Position numbers and translations under genes: made by a program. A stretch of DNA of 64,000 bases from NCBI RefSeq assembly GCF_030812995.1, contig NZ_JAUSTT010000006.1, positions 124,001-188,000 on the forward strand. The letters are read 5' to 3'. The DNA is from Bacillus chungangensis. Its GTDB lineage: Bacteria; Bacillota; Bacilli; Bacillales; Bacillaceae_C. The notes below the pieces were generated by a model. It did no database searches, was not told the DNA's origin, and was given only the letters and a program-made list of their open reading frames with translations. Positions 19,063 through 27,958 of this stretch are shown in pieces (position 1 is the first letter of the stretch; each line of letters opens with the position of its first letter).

Positions 19063-19733
19063 ATAAAATCCCCTTTCTTCATCATAAAATCTTCATATCC
19101 TTTTTTTCTTAGTTCGCAAGATGGACATTGACCACACCCTTCTCCCTTTATCCCTTCATAACAAGTAAGAGTTTTATCTTTCACATATTCCAGCCTTCCT
19201 AATTGCTCTGCTAGTTTCCATGTTTCTGCTTTATTTAACCACATCAAAGGTGTGTGAATAACAAACTGATTATCCATTGATAAATTTAGAGTTACATTTA
19301 AAGATTTTATAAAAATATCTTTACAATCAGGATAACCGCTAAAATCTGTTTCACAAACTCCTGTAACGATATGATTAGCGTCTAATTGTCTTCCTAAAAT
19401 TGCAGCGTAAGATATGAAAAGTAGATTTCGTCCTTCAACAAAAGTTGAAGGTAACCCATTCTCACTCTTTGAGACTATCATTTCTCTTCTTGTTAGGGCA
19501 TTCGGTGATAATTCATTTAACTCATGTAAATTTATAACTCGATGATTAATTCTTAAGTCTTTTGCGATTTCCTCGGCACAGCTTATTTCATCAATATGTC
19601 TTTGTCCATAATTAAAAGTAACTGCCGTTACATCATTGAAATGTTCTAGTGCCCAAAATAGACATGTTGTACTATCTTGTCCTCCACTGAAAACTACAAT
19701 AGCATTCCTTCTCTTATTGCTGTGAGCAGTCAA
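19059..19733 (-). CDS. queC: 7-cyano-7-deazaguanine (preQ0) synthase
   Basis: A 224-residue ATP-dependent enzyme converting 7-carboxy-7-deazaguanine plus ammonia to preQ0. The PP-loop [10 protein letters not shown] lies near residue 16, YGQRH near 43, and the zinc site is the C-terminal cluster CYEG...GCGQCPSC. The start is TTG with AAGGGAG upstream. First gene of queC-queD-queE. The leader was searched for a preQ1 riboswitch and none was found. Confidence 0.95.
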   Translation of the reverse strand: MTAHSNKRRNAIVVFSGGQDSTTCLFWALEHFNDVTAVTFNYGQRHIDEISCAEEIAKDLRINHRVINLHELNELSPNALTRREMIVSKSENGLPSTFVEGRNLLFISYAAILGRQLDANHIVTGVCETDFSGYPDCKDIFIKSLNVTLNLSMDNQFVIHTPLMWLNKAETWKLAEQLGRLEYVKDKTLTCYEGIKGEGCGQCPSCELRKKGYEDFMMKKGDFI

Positions 19734-19898
19734 AAAATCAACTCCCTTAAATAGTTATTTTACTAGAAGGAACTTTCAGATAAATAATATTAGTATATTT
19801 TAACATTAATAGTAATAATTTCATTATAGATTAATTCCAATTTTTGTTCAATATTAATTTTATACTAATAACCTTAATGATGAAAACAAGTTACATAG

Positions 19899-20238
19899 AT
19901 AAAGTGAAACTTCCATGAGTGGGGGTTTTCTCTCATCCCCCACTCATAAGAAGTAGAACAAAGGCTAAGGTCGCAACGTCCTCGAAAAGGAAACCGCTTT
20001 TCTTCGTGCGATGTATCGCTGCCGAAGCTTTCCTTGTCCTGTTGCAACGCCTTTGTGACCTACATCCTCGAAAAAGAAGAGCACTTTTTCTTCGTGCGAT
20101 GCTGATTCAAGGAGCTTTCCTTATCCTGTCGGCCCGAACCAATTGGACATTTGACTTTCAGTTATCCTCCACCTAGCGCTTCTGATTCCTCTTACTCTTG
20201 AGGTGGAGGTCTTACTGCCAGTTAGATGTTGGATAAAA
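19899..20238 (+). repeat. Dispersed structured repeat, long copy B
   Basis: The longest copy. ATAAAGTGAAACTTCC end, stem 1 ATGAGTGGGGG/CCCCCACTCAT, optional arm GTAGAACAAAGGC/GCCTTTGTGACCTAC with internal hairpins repeated twice (CGAAAAGGAAACCGCTTTTC and a similar one), then stem 2 CCTCCACCT/AGGTGGAGG and the right end TTACTGCCAGTTAGATGTTGGATAAA. Confidence 0.85.
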
Positions 20239-20291
20239 ATACTGAAAACGAAATCACAATATATCCGCGACAATGTCGTTGCATCTGTGGT

Positions 20292-20343
20292 AGAAAAGCG
20301 TTTAAAGGACGGGCTGTCCCAATAAGCAAGTCCCTTAAACGCT
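20292..20343 (-). terminator. Terminator of the cotH operon
   Basis: AGCGTTTAA-GGAC / GTCC-TTAAACGCT stem followed on the minus strand by TTTTCT, about 11 bp after the cotH stop. Confidence 0.75.
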
Positions 20344-20353
20344 CAGATTATTT

Positions 20354-22051
20354 TCAAATACTTCTTTTTTTATAAGTGTTCACAAAAATAATCGCACCGA
20401 TCAGCAAAGTAAGCATGATGCCCGTGATGACCGCTTCTTTTGCACTATTTTCAACTGCCTGGGCATCCATCTCATTTCTGTTTCCAGGCCCTTTCCCATT
20501 GAAGTCTGGCCTCCCTCCTTCTCCAGGATTCGGCAGCTCCCCATCTTCAAAGTTTGGTCGCTCTTTACTTTCGAAGTTTGACTGCTCTTCGTCTCCGAAG
20601 TCTGGCCTCTCTTTATTTTCGAAGTTCGACTGCTCCCCGTCTTCGAAGTCTGGTCTCTCTCTATTTTCGAAACTTGGCTGTTCTCCGTCTCCAAAGTCTG
20701 GTTTTTCTCCGTTTTCGAGGTTCGGCTGTTCTTCTTTCCTGACGTTTTGCATGCCAGCAGGTCCCCCAAAGGAACCTTTTACTCCTTCGCCGTTTGCATA
20801 AGAAGGCAATGTTCCATCTAATTGTTGTTGCAGATTTTCCACCCGATCCCGAACAAATGAAACAAGGCCGGGTATCCTTTGAACATCATCAGATAAAGAT
20901 TGTTTAAATTCCTCATAAGTGTAAAATTTGGTCGGGTCCTGTTCGACCGAAGTGTCTATCATTGCAGCAATCTCATCAACCCTTGACTCAAACCGCTCAG
21001 GGGAAAGATAGCCTTCGACAATCTGTTTGATGTAATCATGGTACTTTTCCTTATATGTTTCATTTTCGAGCAACTTTTTAACTAAAGGATAGTTAGAAAC
21101 GGAGCCTATTGTCGGTTCGTCTATTAACATAGCGATAAGATCCTCCTTGCTGCCCCCGAATCCCCCGAAGGACATGTTTAAGTCCCATGGTATCATAGAG
21201 AAAACTCCATCCTCTTCATAAAGATAATAATTGTGATGAAAGTTTCCTTGATAGCTATCCAGGTTGGCTGTTGCTGTATTAACGGCAAGATAGCGCAGCA
21301 CACTGTCTACATTTAAATATTTTTCGTAGTCTGATCCATTATTGAGTTCATTTATCATCTCCAGAATATTATCATTGCTGGAAGATTTTGATTTTTGATT
21401 AAGGCCGGTATATTCATTGATATCGTCTCCTTGCCACAGAAGATCACTACCCTCTCCATCCGGCTTGTAAAGAGCGCCATACGAGGTCTCGAAATTTCTG
21501 TTAAGAAAGGATTCGTTAATTTGTTCTACAGCTAGATAAAGCCCAGCCAAATTGTCATTAATATACACGTTGACAAAAGAATATTCCGGAGTAGGAAGCC
21601 CCATTTCCTCCATTAACTCGTAGGTTAAATACTCTCTCATGAATGATGGATCGCTGAAATTGTTATTCAGATTAATGGTGGTAAGACCAAAAAGATTTTG
21701 GCTGGAAATATACTCGTCAAAAGATATTTTCAAACTATATCTGTCCGATTCCGAATTAGCAACACTCGTCAAACTAGAATTTCCCTTCGTTCGAATGCCG
21801 ACATTCGTTAATTCTTCGTTATTGTAGCGAACAGAAGCTGCTTTATATTCTTCTTCTAAAGGATTATCTAGCATGTCCTGATAGTCCTTCTCGTCTATCG
21901 TTATGCTTACATCGATTACTTTATCCTTTGGAAAAATGGTCTCTGTAATAGTTGTGACGTTCATTTCGGAGTCTTTACTGCATCCCACTAAGAGAATCGT
22001 CCAAATAAAAATGAGAACCCCAATCTGAACGATTGATTTACCCTTCATCAT
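20354..22051 (-). CDS. CotH-family kinase lipoprotein with repeats and C-terminal anchor
   Basis: A 565-residue protein: signal peptide with lipobox LLVGC (Cys near 24), a CotH kinase domain (about 45-400), five 16-residue repeats rich in Glu, Asp, Pro and Phe (about 441-520), then a membrane helix (about 538-558) and basic tail. Kinase features include KGNSSL, the adenine/lysine strand RYSLKISFDEY, and the metal-binding IPWDLNMSFGG near 290. CotH proteins are atypical kinases; the B. subtilis member phosphorylates spore coat proteins, but this one is exported and bound at both ends, so its substrate lies outside the membrane. GGAGG 8 nt before the ATG. Third gene after VTC and DUF4956, 16 bp gap. 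Confidence 0.88.
   Translation of the reverse strand: MMKGKSIVQIGVLIFIWTILLVGCSKDSEMNVTTITETIFPKDKVIDVSITIDEKDYQDMLDNPLEEEYKAASVRYNNEELTNVGIRTKGNSSLTSVANSESDRYSLKISFDEYISSQNLFGLTTINLNNNFSDPSFMREYLTYELMEEMGLPTPEYSFVNVYINDNLAGLYLAVEQINESFLNRNFETSYGALYKPDGEGSDLLWQGDDINEYTGLNQKSKSSSNDNILEMINELNNGSDYEKYLNVDSVLRYLAVNTATANLDSYQGNFHHNYYLYEEDGVFSMIPWDLNMSFGGFGGSKEDLIAMLIDEPTIGSVSNYPLVKKLLENETYKEKYHDYIKQIVEGYLSPERFESRVDEIAAMIDTSVEQDPTKFYTYEEFKQSLSDDVQRIPGLVSFVRDRVENLQQQLDGTLPSYANGEGVKGSFGGPAGMQNVRKEEQPNLENGEKPDFGDGEQPSFENRERPDFEDGEQSNFENKERPDFGDEEQSNFESKERPNFEDGELPNPGEGGRPDFNGKGPGNRNEMDAQAVENSAKEAVITGIMLTLLIGAIIFVNTYKKRSI
20492..20731 (-). repeat. Five 48-bp in-frame tandem repeats in the CotH gene
   Basis: Encodes five 16-residue units with consensus EQxNFENxERPDFxDG. 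Units 1-4 are close to each other; the last is degenerate. Copy number may vary between strains by slippage. Confidence 0.8.
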
Positions 22052-22067
22052 TTTTTATACCTCCAGT

Positions 22068-22760
22068 TTAGGATACATAATCACCATTGTAGCTGATTAA
22101 TACCGCATTTTTCACTCCGGCTATTTCTGAAATATGATTTACAAAACGCGGTTCATTATTTGTTAGTCGGAGTTCTAACGTAATTTCGATATCGTCATGA
22201 GTCACTGTTTTCTGTTTCACACTGTGTCTCTTCACCATATTATTTATATTTTCATACAGTTCTTTTTCTGCTTGATCGCCTTCACAATGGACAACGAGCA
22301 AATAAGGTGTTTCAAAAGATGCTTTTTTCATAAAAATAAATAACACTAAACCGATGACGATTGAACTAAGAATGGCTAACGTATAAAATCCTGCTCCGGT
22401 CACAATTCCTACAGCAACCGACCAGAATAAAAATATCAAATCAGTCGGGTCTTTGATCGGCGTTCTGAAACGTACAATACTTAAAGCGCCAACCATCCCC
22501 AAAGATAAAATCAGATTCGAGTTGATCGCCATAATCATGAGCGACGTAATTAACGAAAGGCCAACCAGTGAAATATTAAAGCTTTTTGAATACAGAACCC
22601 CGCTGAAAATACGTTTGTAAAGCACGTATATAAAAACGCCGATGGCAAAAGCTAATGCTAATGTAATAACCATTTGCAACAAACTGATATCTGATTGAAA
22701 ATTTTCTAGAAAACTGTTTTTTATCATATCTGAAAAGCTTATTTTCGTATTGCTATCCAT
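22068..22760 (-). CDS. DUF4956 membrane protein
   Basis: A 230-residue protein with an N-terminal amphipathic stretch, four membrane helices (about 28-150; LALAFAIGVFIYVLYKRIF, LSLITSLMIMAINSNLILSLG, LIFLFWSVAVGIVTGAGFY) and a cytoplasmic C-terminal alpha/beta domain. GALSIVRFRTPIKDPTDLIFLFW is the signature of DUF4956. Family function is unproven, but it habitually sits between a VTC-domain polymerase and a CotH kinase, as here. ATG overlaps the VTC stop (TAATG) with GGGAGGAT upstream. Confidence 0.88.
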   Translation of the reverse strand: MDSNTKISFSDMIKNSFLENFQSDISLLQMVITLALAFAIGVFIYVLYKRIFSGVLYSKSFNISLVGLSLITSLMIMAINSNLILSLGMVGALSIVRFRTPIKDPTDLIFLFWSVAVGIVTGAGFYTLAILSSIVIGLVLFIFMKKASFETPYLLVVHCEGDQAEKELYENINNMVKRHSVKQKTVTHDDIEITLELRLTNNEPRFVNHISEIAGVKNAVLISYNGDYVS

Positions 22761-23473
22761 TATTGATCCTCCCATATATTTGATTTCGTAAACTTTCTGC
22801 AAATAACATATTTTGATGCAGATTGCCTTTTCAAACCTTCAAGCTGTAAGGCCGCTCTAATGTATTCAGGAATATATTCATCATACTTTACTTCCATAAT
22901 AATAAAATTTTCATCAAGCGCTTGGATGACCACGAAATCATGATGCAACATATCTGTTGCATTTAACCCTGTTTGTAAATTCTTATCAAACGTAATTCTC
23001 ACATTCCCGGTCCAGGCTACATAGGCTTCTCTTTCATAATCAACAATTACTTTCGGTCGTAAAAGACGGTGCTTCATTTCAAGATACATCTCAAATAACA
23101 ATGGTTTTTCTGGAATATTGAACACCTCGATATCGCCATTCAATAAAGAATAGAGCATGTCTTTAGAAATCTCTTCTTTCACTTTAGCGATACAATTGTC
23201 TTTTTTGATTTTTTTTTCTAATTGAATGAAATGATCCTGCAAATTATATATTCGTATTCGCCACTTCACCCTGTTTCTTACACCTCCCAACTTGTCATGA
23301 AGCGCTTTGTTGTTGATATCGTCAAAGTATAAACTACGTATATGGTATTGACCTGATAAGCCAGCGTGCTTATCATGCTGCATTAAGCGTCTCAGACGTT
23401 GACGAATAATGAAATATTGGTGGGTGTTCATATAAAATTTCAATTCTTGACGGTATTGAAGCTTTTTTTGCAA
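22760..23473 (-). CDS. VTC-domain polyphosphate polymerase-like protein
   Basis: A 237-residue soluble protein made of one VTC tunnel domain: basic and acidic tunnel strands YRQELKFYM, RSLYFDDINNKAL, RVKWRIRIYN, QLEKKIKKDN, KVIVDYEREAYV, RITFDKNLQTG and IMEVKYDEYIP. In yeast Vtc4 this fold makes polyphosphate from ATP; bacterial stand-alone members are largely uncharacterised. TTG at 23473 is preferred over an in-frame GTG three codons earlier because AAAGGAAGG lies 8 nt before the TTG and overlaps the GTG. First gene of VTC-DUF4956-CotH. Confidence 0.87.
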   Translation of the reverse strand: MQKKLQYRQELKFYMNTHQYFIIRQRLRRLMQHDKHAGLSGQYHIRSLYFDDINNKALHDKLGGVRNRVKWRIRIYNLQDHFIQLEKKIKKDNCIAKVKEEISKDMLYSLLNGDIEVFNIPEKPLLFEMYLEMKHRLLRPKVIVDYEREAYVAWTGNVRITFDKNLQTGLNATDMLHHDFVVIQALDENFIIMEVKYDEYIPEYIRAALQLEGLKRQSASKYVICRKFTKSNIWEDQ

Positions 23474-23505
23474 TTTCTTCACCTTCCTTTTGTCTTTCTA
23501 AGGAC

Positions 23506-23548
23506 AGTATAGAAAGACGAGATGAATTTACAGTGAAGGCAGAGTGAA
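23506..23548 (-). promoter_or_regulatory. Promoter with three 11-bp-spaced direct repeats
   Basis: On the minus strand TTCACT, TTCACT and TTCATC recur exactly every 11 bp (plus-strand 23543-23548, 23532-23537, 23521-23526), running across the -35 position of a TATACT -10 (23506-23511). OmpR/PhoB-type regulators bind such repeats, so the neighbouring response regulator is the obvious candidate. Confidence 0.55.
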
Positions 23549-23567
23549 TTTTAAGAGAAAGATAGTG

Positions 23568-23665
23568 TAGGGGATCTCTTACCCGTAATAGAGGGGATTT
23601 CAAGCATAGGGCGCAACGTCCTTGAAAAATGTATTGTCGGTCGTCCCGATTCAATCGGACGCTTC
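23568..23665 (+). repeat. Possible decayed dispersed repeat
   Basis: GTAGGGGATCTCTTACCC, GCAACGTCCTTGAAAA and GTCGTCCCGATTCAATCGGAC follow the order of elements seen in the long copies, but stems are mostly lost. Confidence 0.3.
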
Positions 23666-23700
23666 TTTATTGAAAAGATGCATGAACTCGAAAGCATATT

Positions 23701-23727
23701 AAAAAAAGACCTGGTTATCAGGTCTTT
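23701..23727 (-). terminator. Terminator of the two-component system
   Basis: AAAGACCTG / CAGGTCTTT followed by TTTTTT on the minus strand, overlapping the kinase stop codon; it separates the two-component pair from the VTC operon. Confidence 0.88.
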
Positions 23728-25195
23728 ACGTAAAGTAAATTTCAAACAGCACACCTTCCGGCACATTTCGAATCGCGTATTGCAGTTTGTGCATATCGAG
23801 AATTTTTTTGACAATATACAAGCCGAGCCCACTGCCTCCCGTTTTTCGATTTCTTGATTTTTCGACTCGATAAAAGGGCTGGAAAATCTGCTCAAGCTGG
23901 GAAGGATCGATGTGCGCCCCGGTGTTCAAAATTTGAAGTAGTTTTACTCGATTAATTTGCTGCAAAGATATGCTGACCGTTTCCCGTTCTCCTGAGTACT
24001 TGACTGCATTGCTTAATATGTTTGCTATTGCACGGGAGATTAACTTTTCATCCGCTTGAACATAAAGATTCGGCTCGACGTCTATGATAAACTCCAGGTT
24101 CTTAATATCACGGAAATATAGAAAAGTCTCTAAATGATGATGAATCACCGAAGATAAATTTACGTTCTGTATCTGCGGCTTAAAATCAAAGCTTTCTAGC
24201 TGAGAGATGTTCAGTATTTCGTGAACCAACTTTTCCATCTCCCTCATAATTTCATAAGATTGCTGCAAATATTTATCCCGATCCTTATAAGTCCCGACTT
24301 CGTATATCATCCCCTCAAGCTGTCCGGATACAGCGGTTATTGGTGTTTTTAATTCATGAGAAATGGTCGCAATAAACTCACGCCGCTTTGCCTCTTGCTC
24401 CCGCTCTTTCTGGATGTCATCCTTTAGCTGCTTGTTTGCTTGCTTTAGTTCACTCATACTTTTTTGCAAGTTGCCCGCTAGTATGTTCAAATTGTCGGAT
24501 AGCTCCCCTAATTCATCTTTTGAACGAATGTTCGATTGTATGGAGAAATTAAGCTTCGCCATTTTTCTAGCGATTTGGTTCAGATGTATGAGTGGTTTTG
24601 AGAGCAATTTAGAATAAATCCAAGCTCCGATCATGGCAATAACGATGATAACAATCGACATATACGGCAAAAACATCAGGATTACCTTGGAAGCTTCATC
24701 AATAGGCTGTACAGGTGAATATACAAAAAGCATGTATTCCGATGATTGATCAGCAAATTGAATCGTTTCTGTAATTGAAATAAAATCCAGTCTGTTCGAT
24801 TCATTATTAGCAGGTTCCTCTTGTCTTTCCGGGCCGTCCGGTTGGAAAGGAGCACCTCCAGGAGGTTTGGGAACGGGCATCATTTCGTCGATAAACGCTC
24901 GATCCATAGGCGTTGAATGAGAAGGATAAATCATTTCTCCTTCATGATTACGCATGACGACACGCACGTTATTTGTAAATTCAAACTCCGTTAAAAACGT
25001 TGCCGCGTTTTCCAGATCCTCATCTGCTCCGTCTTTAATCAGCGTCTGAACCTTGTCATGCAAATTCGCTTCCTTGTATTTATAGTAATAATGAGGCAGA
25101 AGAAAATATAGGGTAAGGTAAAGGATAAGTGCGGATACAATAAGCAATGCTGACGTAATGCAAAATATTTTAAAGGCAATTCCTTTTTTAATCAT
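23726..25195 (-). CDS. Sensor histidine kinase next to the VTC/CotH operon
   Basis: A 489-residue kinase. Membrane helix about 8-32; large extracytoplasmic domain to about 172 with a proline-rich loop (PVPKPPGGAPFQPDGPE); second helix about 174-194; HAMP; coiled coil; HisKA FIATISHELKTPITAV; HATPase with N box ILSNAVKYS and G2 motif GSGLGLYIV. The usual DxGxG G1 motif is replaced by NTGAHI, so nucleotide binding may be altered. Start overlaps the response regulator stop (ATGA). It probably senses an envelope signal and controls the divergent-function operon downstream. Confidence 0.92.
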   Translation of the reverse strand: MIKKGIAFKIFCITSALLIVSALILYLTLYFLLPHYYYKYKEANLHDKVQTLIKDGADEDLENAATFLTEFEFTNNVRVVMRNHEGEMIYPSHSTPMDRAFIDEMMPVPKPPGGAPFQPDGPERQEEPANNESNRLDFISITETIQFADQSSEYMLFVYSPVQPIDEASKVILMFLPYMSIVIIVIAMIGAWIYSKLLSKPLIHLNQIARKMAKLNFSIQSNIRSKDELGELSDNLNILAGNLQKSMSELKQANKQLKDDIQKEREQEAKRREFIATISHELKTPITAVSGQLEGMIYEVGTYKDRDKYLQQSYEIMREMEKLVHEILNISQLESFDFKPQIQNVNLSSVIHHHLETFLYFRDIKNLEFIIDVEPNLYVQADEKLISRAIANILSNAVKYSGERETVSISLQQINRVKLLQILNTGAHIDPSQLEQIFQPFYRVEKSRNRKTGGSGLGLYIVKKILDMHKLQYAIRNVPEGVLFEIYFT

Positions 25196-25872
25196 CCGTT
25201 CTCCCTTTCTATCATATACCCTAATCCTTTCACCGTTTTAATATAAGGAAGACTAAGTTTTTTACGTATATTTTTGATATGAGCATCGACAATCCTGCTA
25301 TCCCCGTAATAGTCATACCCCCATATTCTTTCCAACAGCATTTCTCTCGTCATCACTCTGCCTATGTTTTCCAGCAACGCCTGCAAAATTTCAAACTCTT
25401 TCACAGTCACATCGATTAATTCATCTTTAACATAAGCTTTATAGCTATCCAGTTCGAGTCTGAGCTTTTCAAAAACGATTTCATTCAGCGGATTGACAAT
25501 GTTTCCGCTCTTGGTTCTCCTCAGCACCGCCTCAACACGCTTTACCAAGACATTGAATGAGAACGGCTTGGAAATAAAATCATCAGCCTCCAGCTCAAAC
25601 GCTTTTAATTGATCCTTCTCCTCGCTTAAAGCAGTCAATATAATGACCGGAACGGATGATTTTTTGCGAATCATGTGACATAACGAAAAACCGTCAATAT
25701 TAGGAATCATGATGTCTAGAATGACTAAATCATAATCAGTTTGCTCAAGCATTTGCCATGCTTGCAAGCCTTGATCCGCCACATCCACCTGATAAGAATG
25801 GGAGGCAAGAAATTCTTTAATCAGTTCCTGAATATACACGTCATCCTCTACAACAAGAATACGGTATGACAT
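25192..25872 (-). CDS. OmpR/PhoB-family response regulator next to the VTC/CotH operon
   Basis: A 226-residue regulator: receiver domain (ILVVEDD, phospho-acceptor Asp in VILDIMIP near 52, SKPF near 101) and a winged helix with LDSYKAYVKDELIDVTVKEFEIL and RIVDAHIKNIRKKL. ATG chosen because GGAAGGG lies 8 nt upstream and the receiver domain starts there; a longer in-frame reading adds 28 unconserved residues. The 11-bp repeats before the VTC gene are its likely target. Confidence 0.93.
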   Translation of the reverse strand: MSYRILVVEDDVYIQELIKEFLASHSYQVDVADQGLQAWQMLEQTDYDLVILDIMIPNIDGFSLCHMIRKKSSVPVIILTALSEEKDQLKAFELEADDFISKPFSFNVLVKRVEAVLRRTKSGNIVNPLNEIVFEKLRLELDSYKAYVKDELIDVTVKEFEILQALLENIGRVMTREMLLERIWGYDYYGDSRIVDAHIKNIRKKLSLPYIKTVKGLGYMIERENG

Positions 25873-26078
25873 GGTTTGGACCCTTCCTTCTGCTTTTATC
25901 ATCTTTGTTGGTGCAAACATATTCCTTTTTATGATGGTTGCCTGCCGTCTGAACAATTATACAAAAGCAATATGAAGTATATATGAATTGAGGGAAAATC
26001 TTTTTTATTTAATAGAGGATTTGCTAATGATCTTATAGAAATAGTCATAGGTGATTTTATTTTTGGGAGTTGTTATTG

Positions 26079-26903
26079 ATGATTTGTGAGTTGAGAAAGA
26101 ATGAATTTTGTAAATGCAAACCACTTGTCAATGAATATGGTCATTTAGAAGTGAAAGCGATTGTAGAAGGAAACAATCCAGGTAGAATATTCGTTGATAA
26201 CGAAGCCGCTCCAAAAACAGGGCTTATATGGTTTGGAAATTTAGATGGATTTGTTTTTATCGGGGATCCAAACAACGAATCCTTTCATCAATATATCAAT
26301 CGTTATATTGACGATGTCATTGCACCTGATGCAAAAAAACTAGGGTTAGAGTGGTTTGAAGGGTTTGGGAATGATCAATCTTGGAATAAGACCATTGAAA
26401 AATTATTTAAACATCGTCAATTTGACGTCTCTAATCAGAATGTTTATACACTTCAAAAAGAAAAATATCGATTTGAAAATGAGCCGTTTATCAGCGATAA
26501 ATACGAAATTAAAAAAATAACAAAAGAAATGATTGCATCTCCATACATCCATAACCTAGATTTTCTAGACAGGAAATTAGTAGCATTTTGGGCTTCTCCT
26601 CAAGCCTTTTTCGAAAAAGGAATTGGCTATTGCATTATGTATCAGAATGAAATTGTCAGCAGTTGTTTCTCGGGATTTACTGCAGATAATGTTCACGGGA
26701 TTGACATCGAGACTGTAAAAGAGCATCGGGGTAAAAAGCTCGCTCAAAAGCTCGCTCATGTATTTGTAAAGGATTGTATTCAACATTCTTTCGTTCCATA
26801 TTGGGACTGCATGGAAGTAAATATACCATCTAATACCGTTGCAGAAAAGATAGGCTTTTCGAATTTATTTCATTATAAAGTATATGAATTCCCTTTTAAA
26901 TAG
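26079..26903 (+). CDS. GNAT-family N-acetyltransferase
   Basis: A 274-residue protein of the larger GNAT_acetyltran type. The C-terminal half holds the acetyl-CoA motif as VKEHRGKKLAQKLAHVFVKD (V-x4-RGKGLA pattern near 215) and the closing WDCMEVNIPSNTVAEKIGF. The N-terminal half (ICELRKNEFCKCKPLV, IVEGNNPGRIFVDN) is typical of this subfamily. Substrate unknown. ATG chosen with GGGAG about 10 nt upstream; earlier in-frame TTGs are too close to it. Confidence 0.85.
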   Translation: MICELRKNEFCKCKPLVNEYGHLEVKAIVEGNNPGRIFVDNEAAPKTGLIWFGNLDGFVFIGDPNNESFHQYINRYIDDVIAPDAKKLGLEWFEGFGNDQSWNKTIEKLFKHRQFDVSNQNVYTLQKEKYRFENEPFISDKYEIKKITKEMIASPYIHNLDFLDRKLVAFWASPQAFFEKGIGYCIMYQNEIVSSCFSGFTADNVHGIDIETVKEHRGKKLAQKLAHVFVKDCIQHSFVPYWDCMEVNIPSNTVAEKIGFSNLFHYKVYEFPFK

Positions 26904-26924
26904 ATTTGTTTCTTAATTTGTATG

Positions 26925-26948
26925 AAGTCGCTTTTTTGCGACTTTTTT
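26925..26948 (+). terminator. Terminator of the GNAT gene
   Basis: AAGTCGC / GCGACTT with a 6-T loop and T-run; short but compact. Confidence 0.8.
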
Positions 26949-27138
26949 CTTTTCTATTATCACTCCGATAGAACGCTCTAAGAATGACCAATTATATAAG
27001 GTTTTCTTCACGTATCGCTTTTATAAAACTCTTCAGGAGGCCATGATAGGGCTTTACTTCTCTTCTTAATGTTTGTATAATTCGGGTCGATGCAAAGTTT
27101 ACTACTTAGAGACGGTTTAAAGGAGGCTATTCGCTTCA

Positions 27139-27918
27139 ATGATTCATTCTCCATACGAACTCATTCTATTTTCTTGCAAGGATCACATTTCGTTCCTCAC
27201 AAACAAAGTAGATACAGGATATCATAACCATCATTATATTCAAATAACGATAGGGCTTGAAAAAAATTTTGACATTACAATTGAGGAAGTATCCTTTATG
27301 GTAGACGGTATCATTCTTGACTCCAACAAAAGTCATAAATTACACGGTCAAAAGGAGTGGCAATTGTATCTTTTAGTCAATCCGGAATCTATCTTTGGTG
27401 AATTATTAAAGCGGACGTTCTTGCAAGAAAATCATTATTATATATTAGAAAAAAAACAAGCAAATCAAGTACAGCAACTAGCAGCTCAAATGCTGTTCTC
27501 GATAACAAGTCCTATTGAATACTACAAATTTATAACAAAATGTAAACAAATATTAGGCCTTACCGATTTTGGAATCGAACATATGCTAGATGACCGTATT
27601 CAAGACGTGCTTACTTACATCGAAAAGCATCCATTACATAGATTGTCTGTTAAAGACCTCAGCAAGATGATTTATTTATCAGAAAGCAGGTTGTCTCACC
27701 TGTTTAAAGAAGAAATGGGGATTGCCTTATCAAGCTATATTCTCCATCATAAATTAGAAATGGCTTTTCACTTTATTTTTAGCGGCTTCTCCATTACTGC
27801 GGCAGCGCTCGAGGCTGGCTTTAACAGTTCCTCACATTTTACGCGCAGTGTGCGAGACAAGTTAGGGATGCCGCCGCGTATCATTACACAGAATAGCAGA
27901 TATTTGCAAGTAAAATAA
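27139..27918 (+). CDS. AraC-family transcriptional regulator
   Basis: A 259-residue regulator. The C-terminal 100 residues contain two helix-turn-helix units: LSVKDLSKMIYLSESRLSHLFKEEMG and ITAAALEAGFNSSSHFTRSVRDKLGMPP. The N-terminal part is a cupin-like sensor (TGYHNHHYIQITIGLE, with HNHHY as a possible metal or ligand site). AAAGGAGG lies 12 nt before the ATG. It ends 40 bp before a transglutaminase-like gene on the same strand, which is its probable target or partner. Confidence 0.9.
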   Translation: MIHSPYELILFSCKDHISFLTNKVDTGYHNHHYIQITIGLEKNFDITIEEVSFMVDGIILDSNKSHKLHGQKEWQLYLLVNPESIFGELLKRTFLQENHYYILEKKQANQVQQLAAQMLFSITSPIEYYKFITKCKQILGLTDFGIEHMLDDRIQDVLTYIEKHPLHRLSVKDLSKMIYLSESRLSHLFKEEMGIALSSYILHHKLEMAFHFIFSGFSITAAALEAGFNSSSHFTRSVRDKLGMPPRIITQNSRYLQVK

Positions 27919-27958
27919 CGCTGTTGCCCTTATATTTAATTTAAAAAGGGTGATTGGA

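Noticed and set aside
19734-19898. preQ1 riboswitch before queC
   Set aside because: No C-rich loop with the expected CTA...AACTAA pseudoknot sequence is present.
20376-20801. 141-residue plus-strand frame rich in Ser, Pro and Phe
   Set aside because: A mirror of the CotH tandem repeats; no ribosome site and repetitive only because the DNA is.
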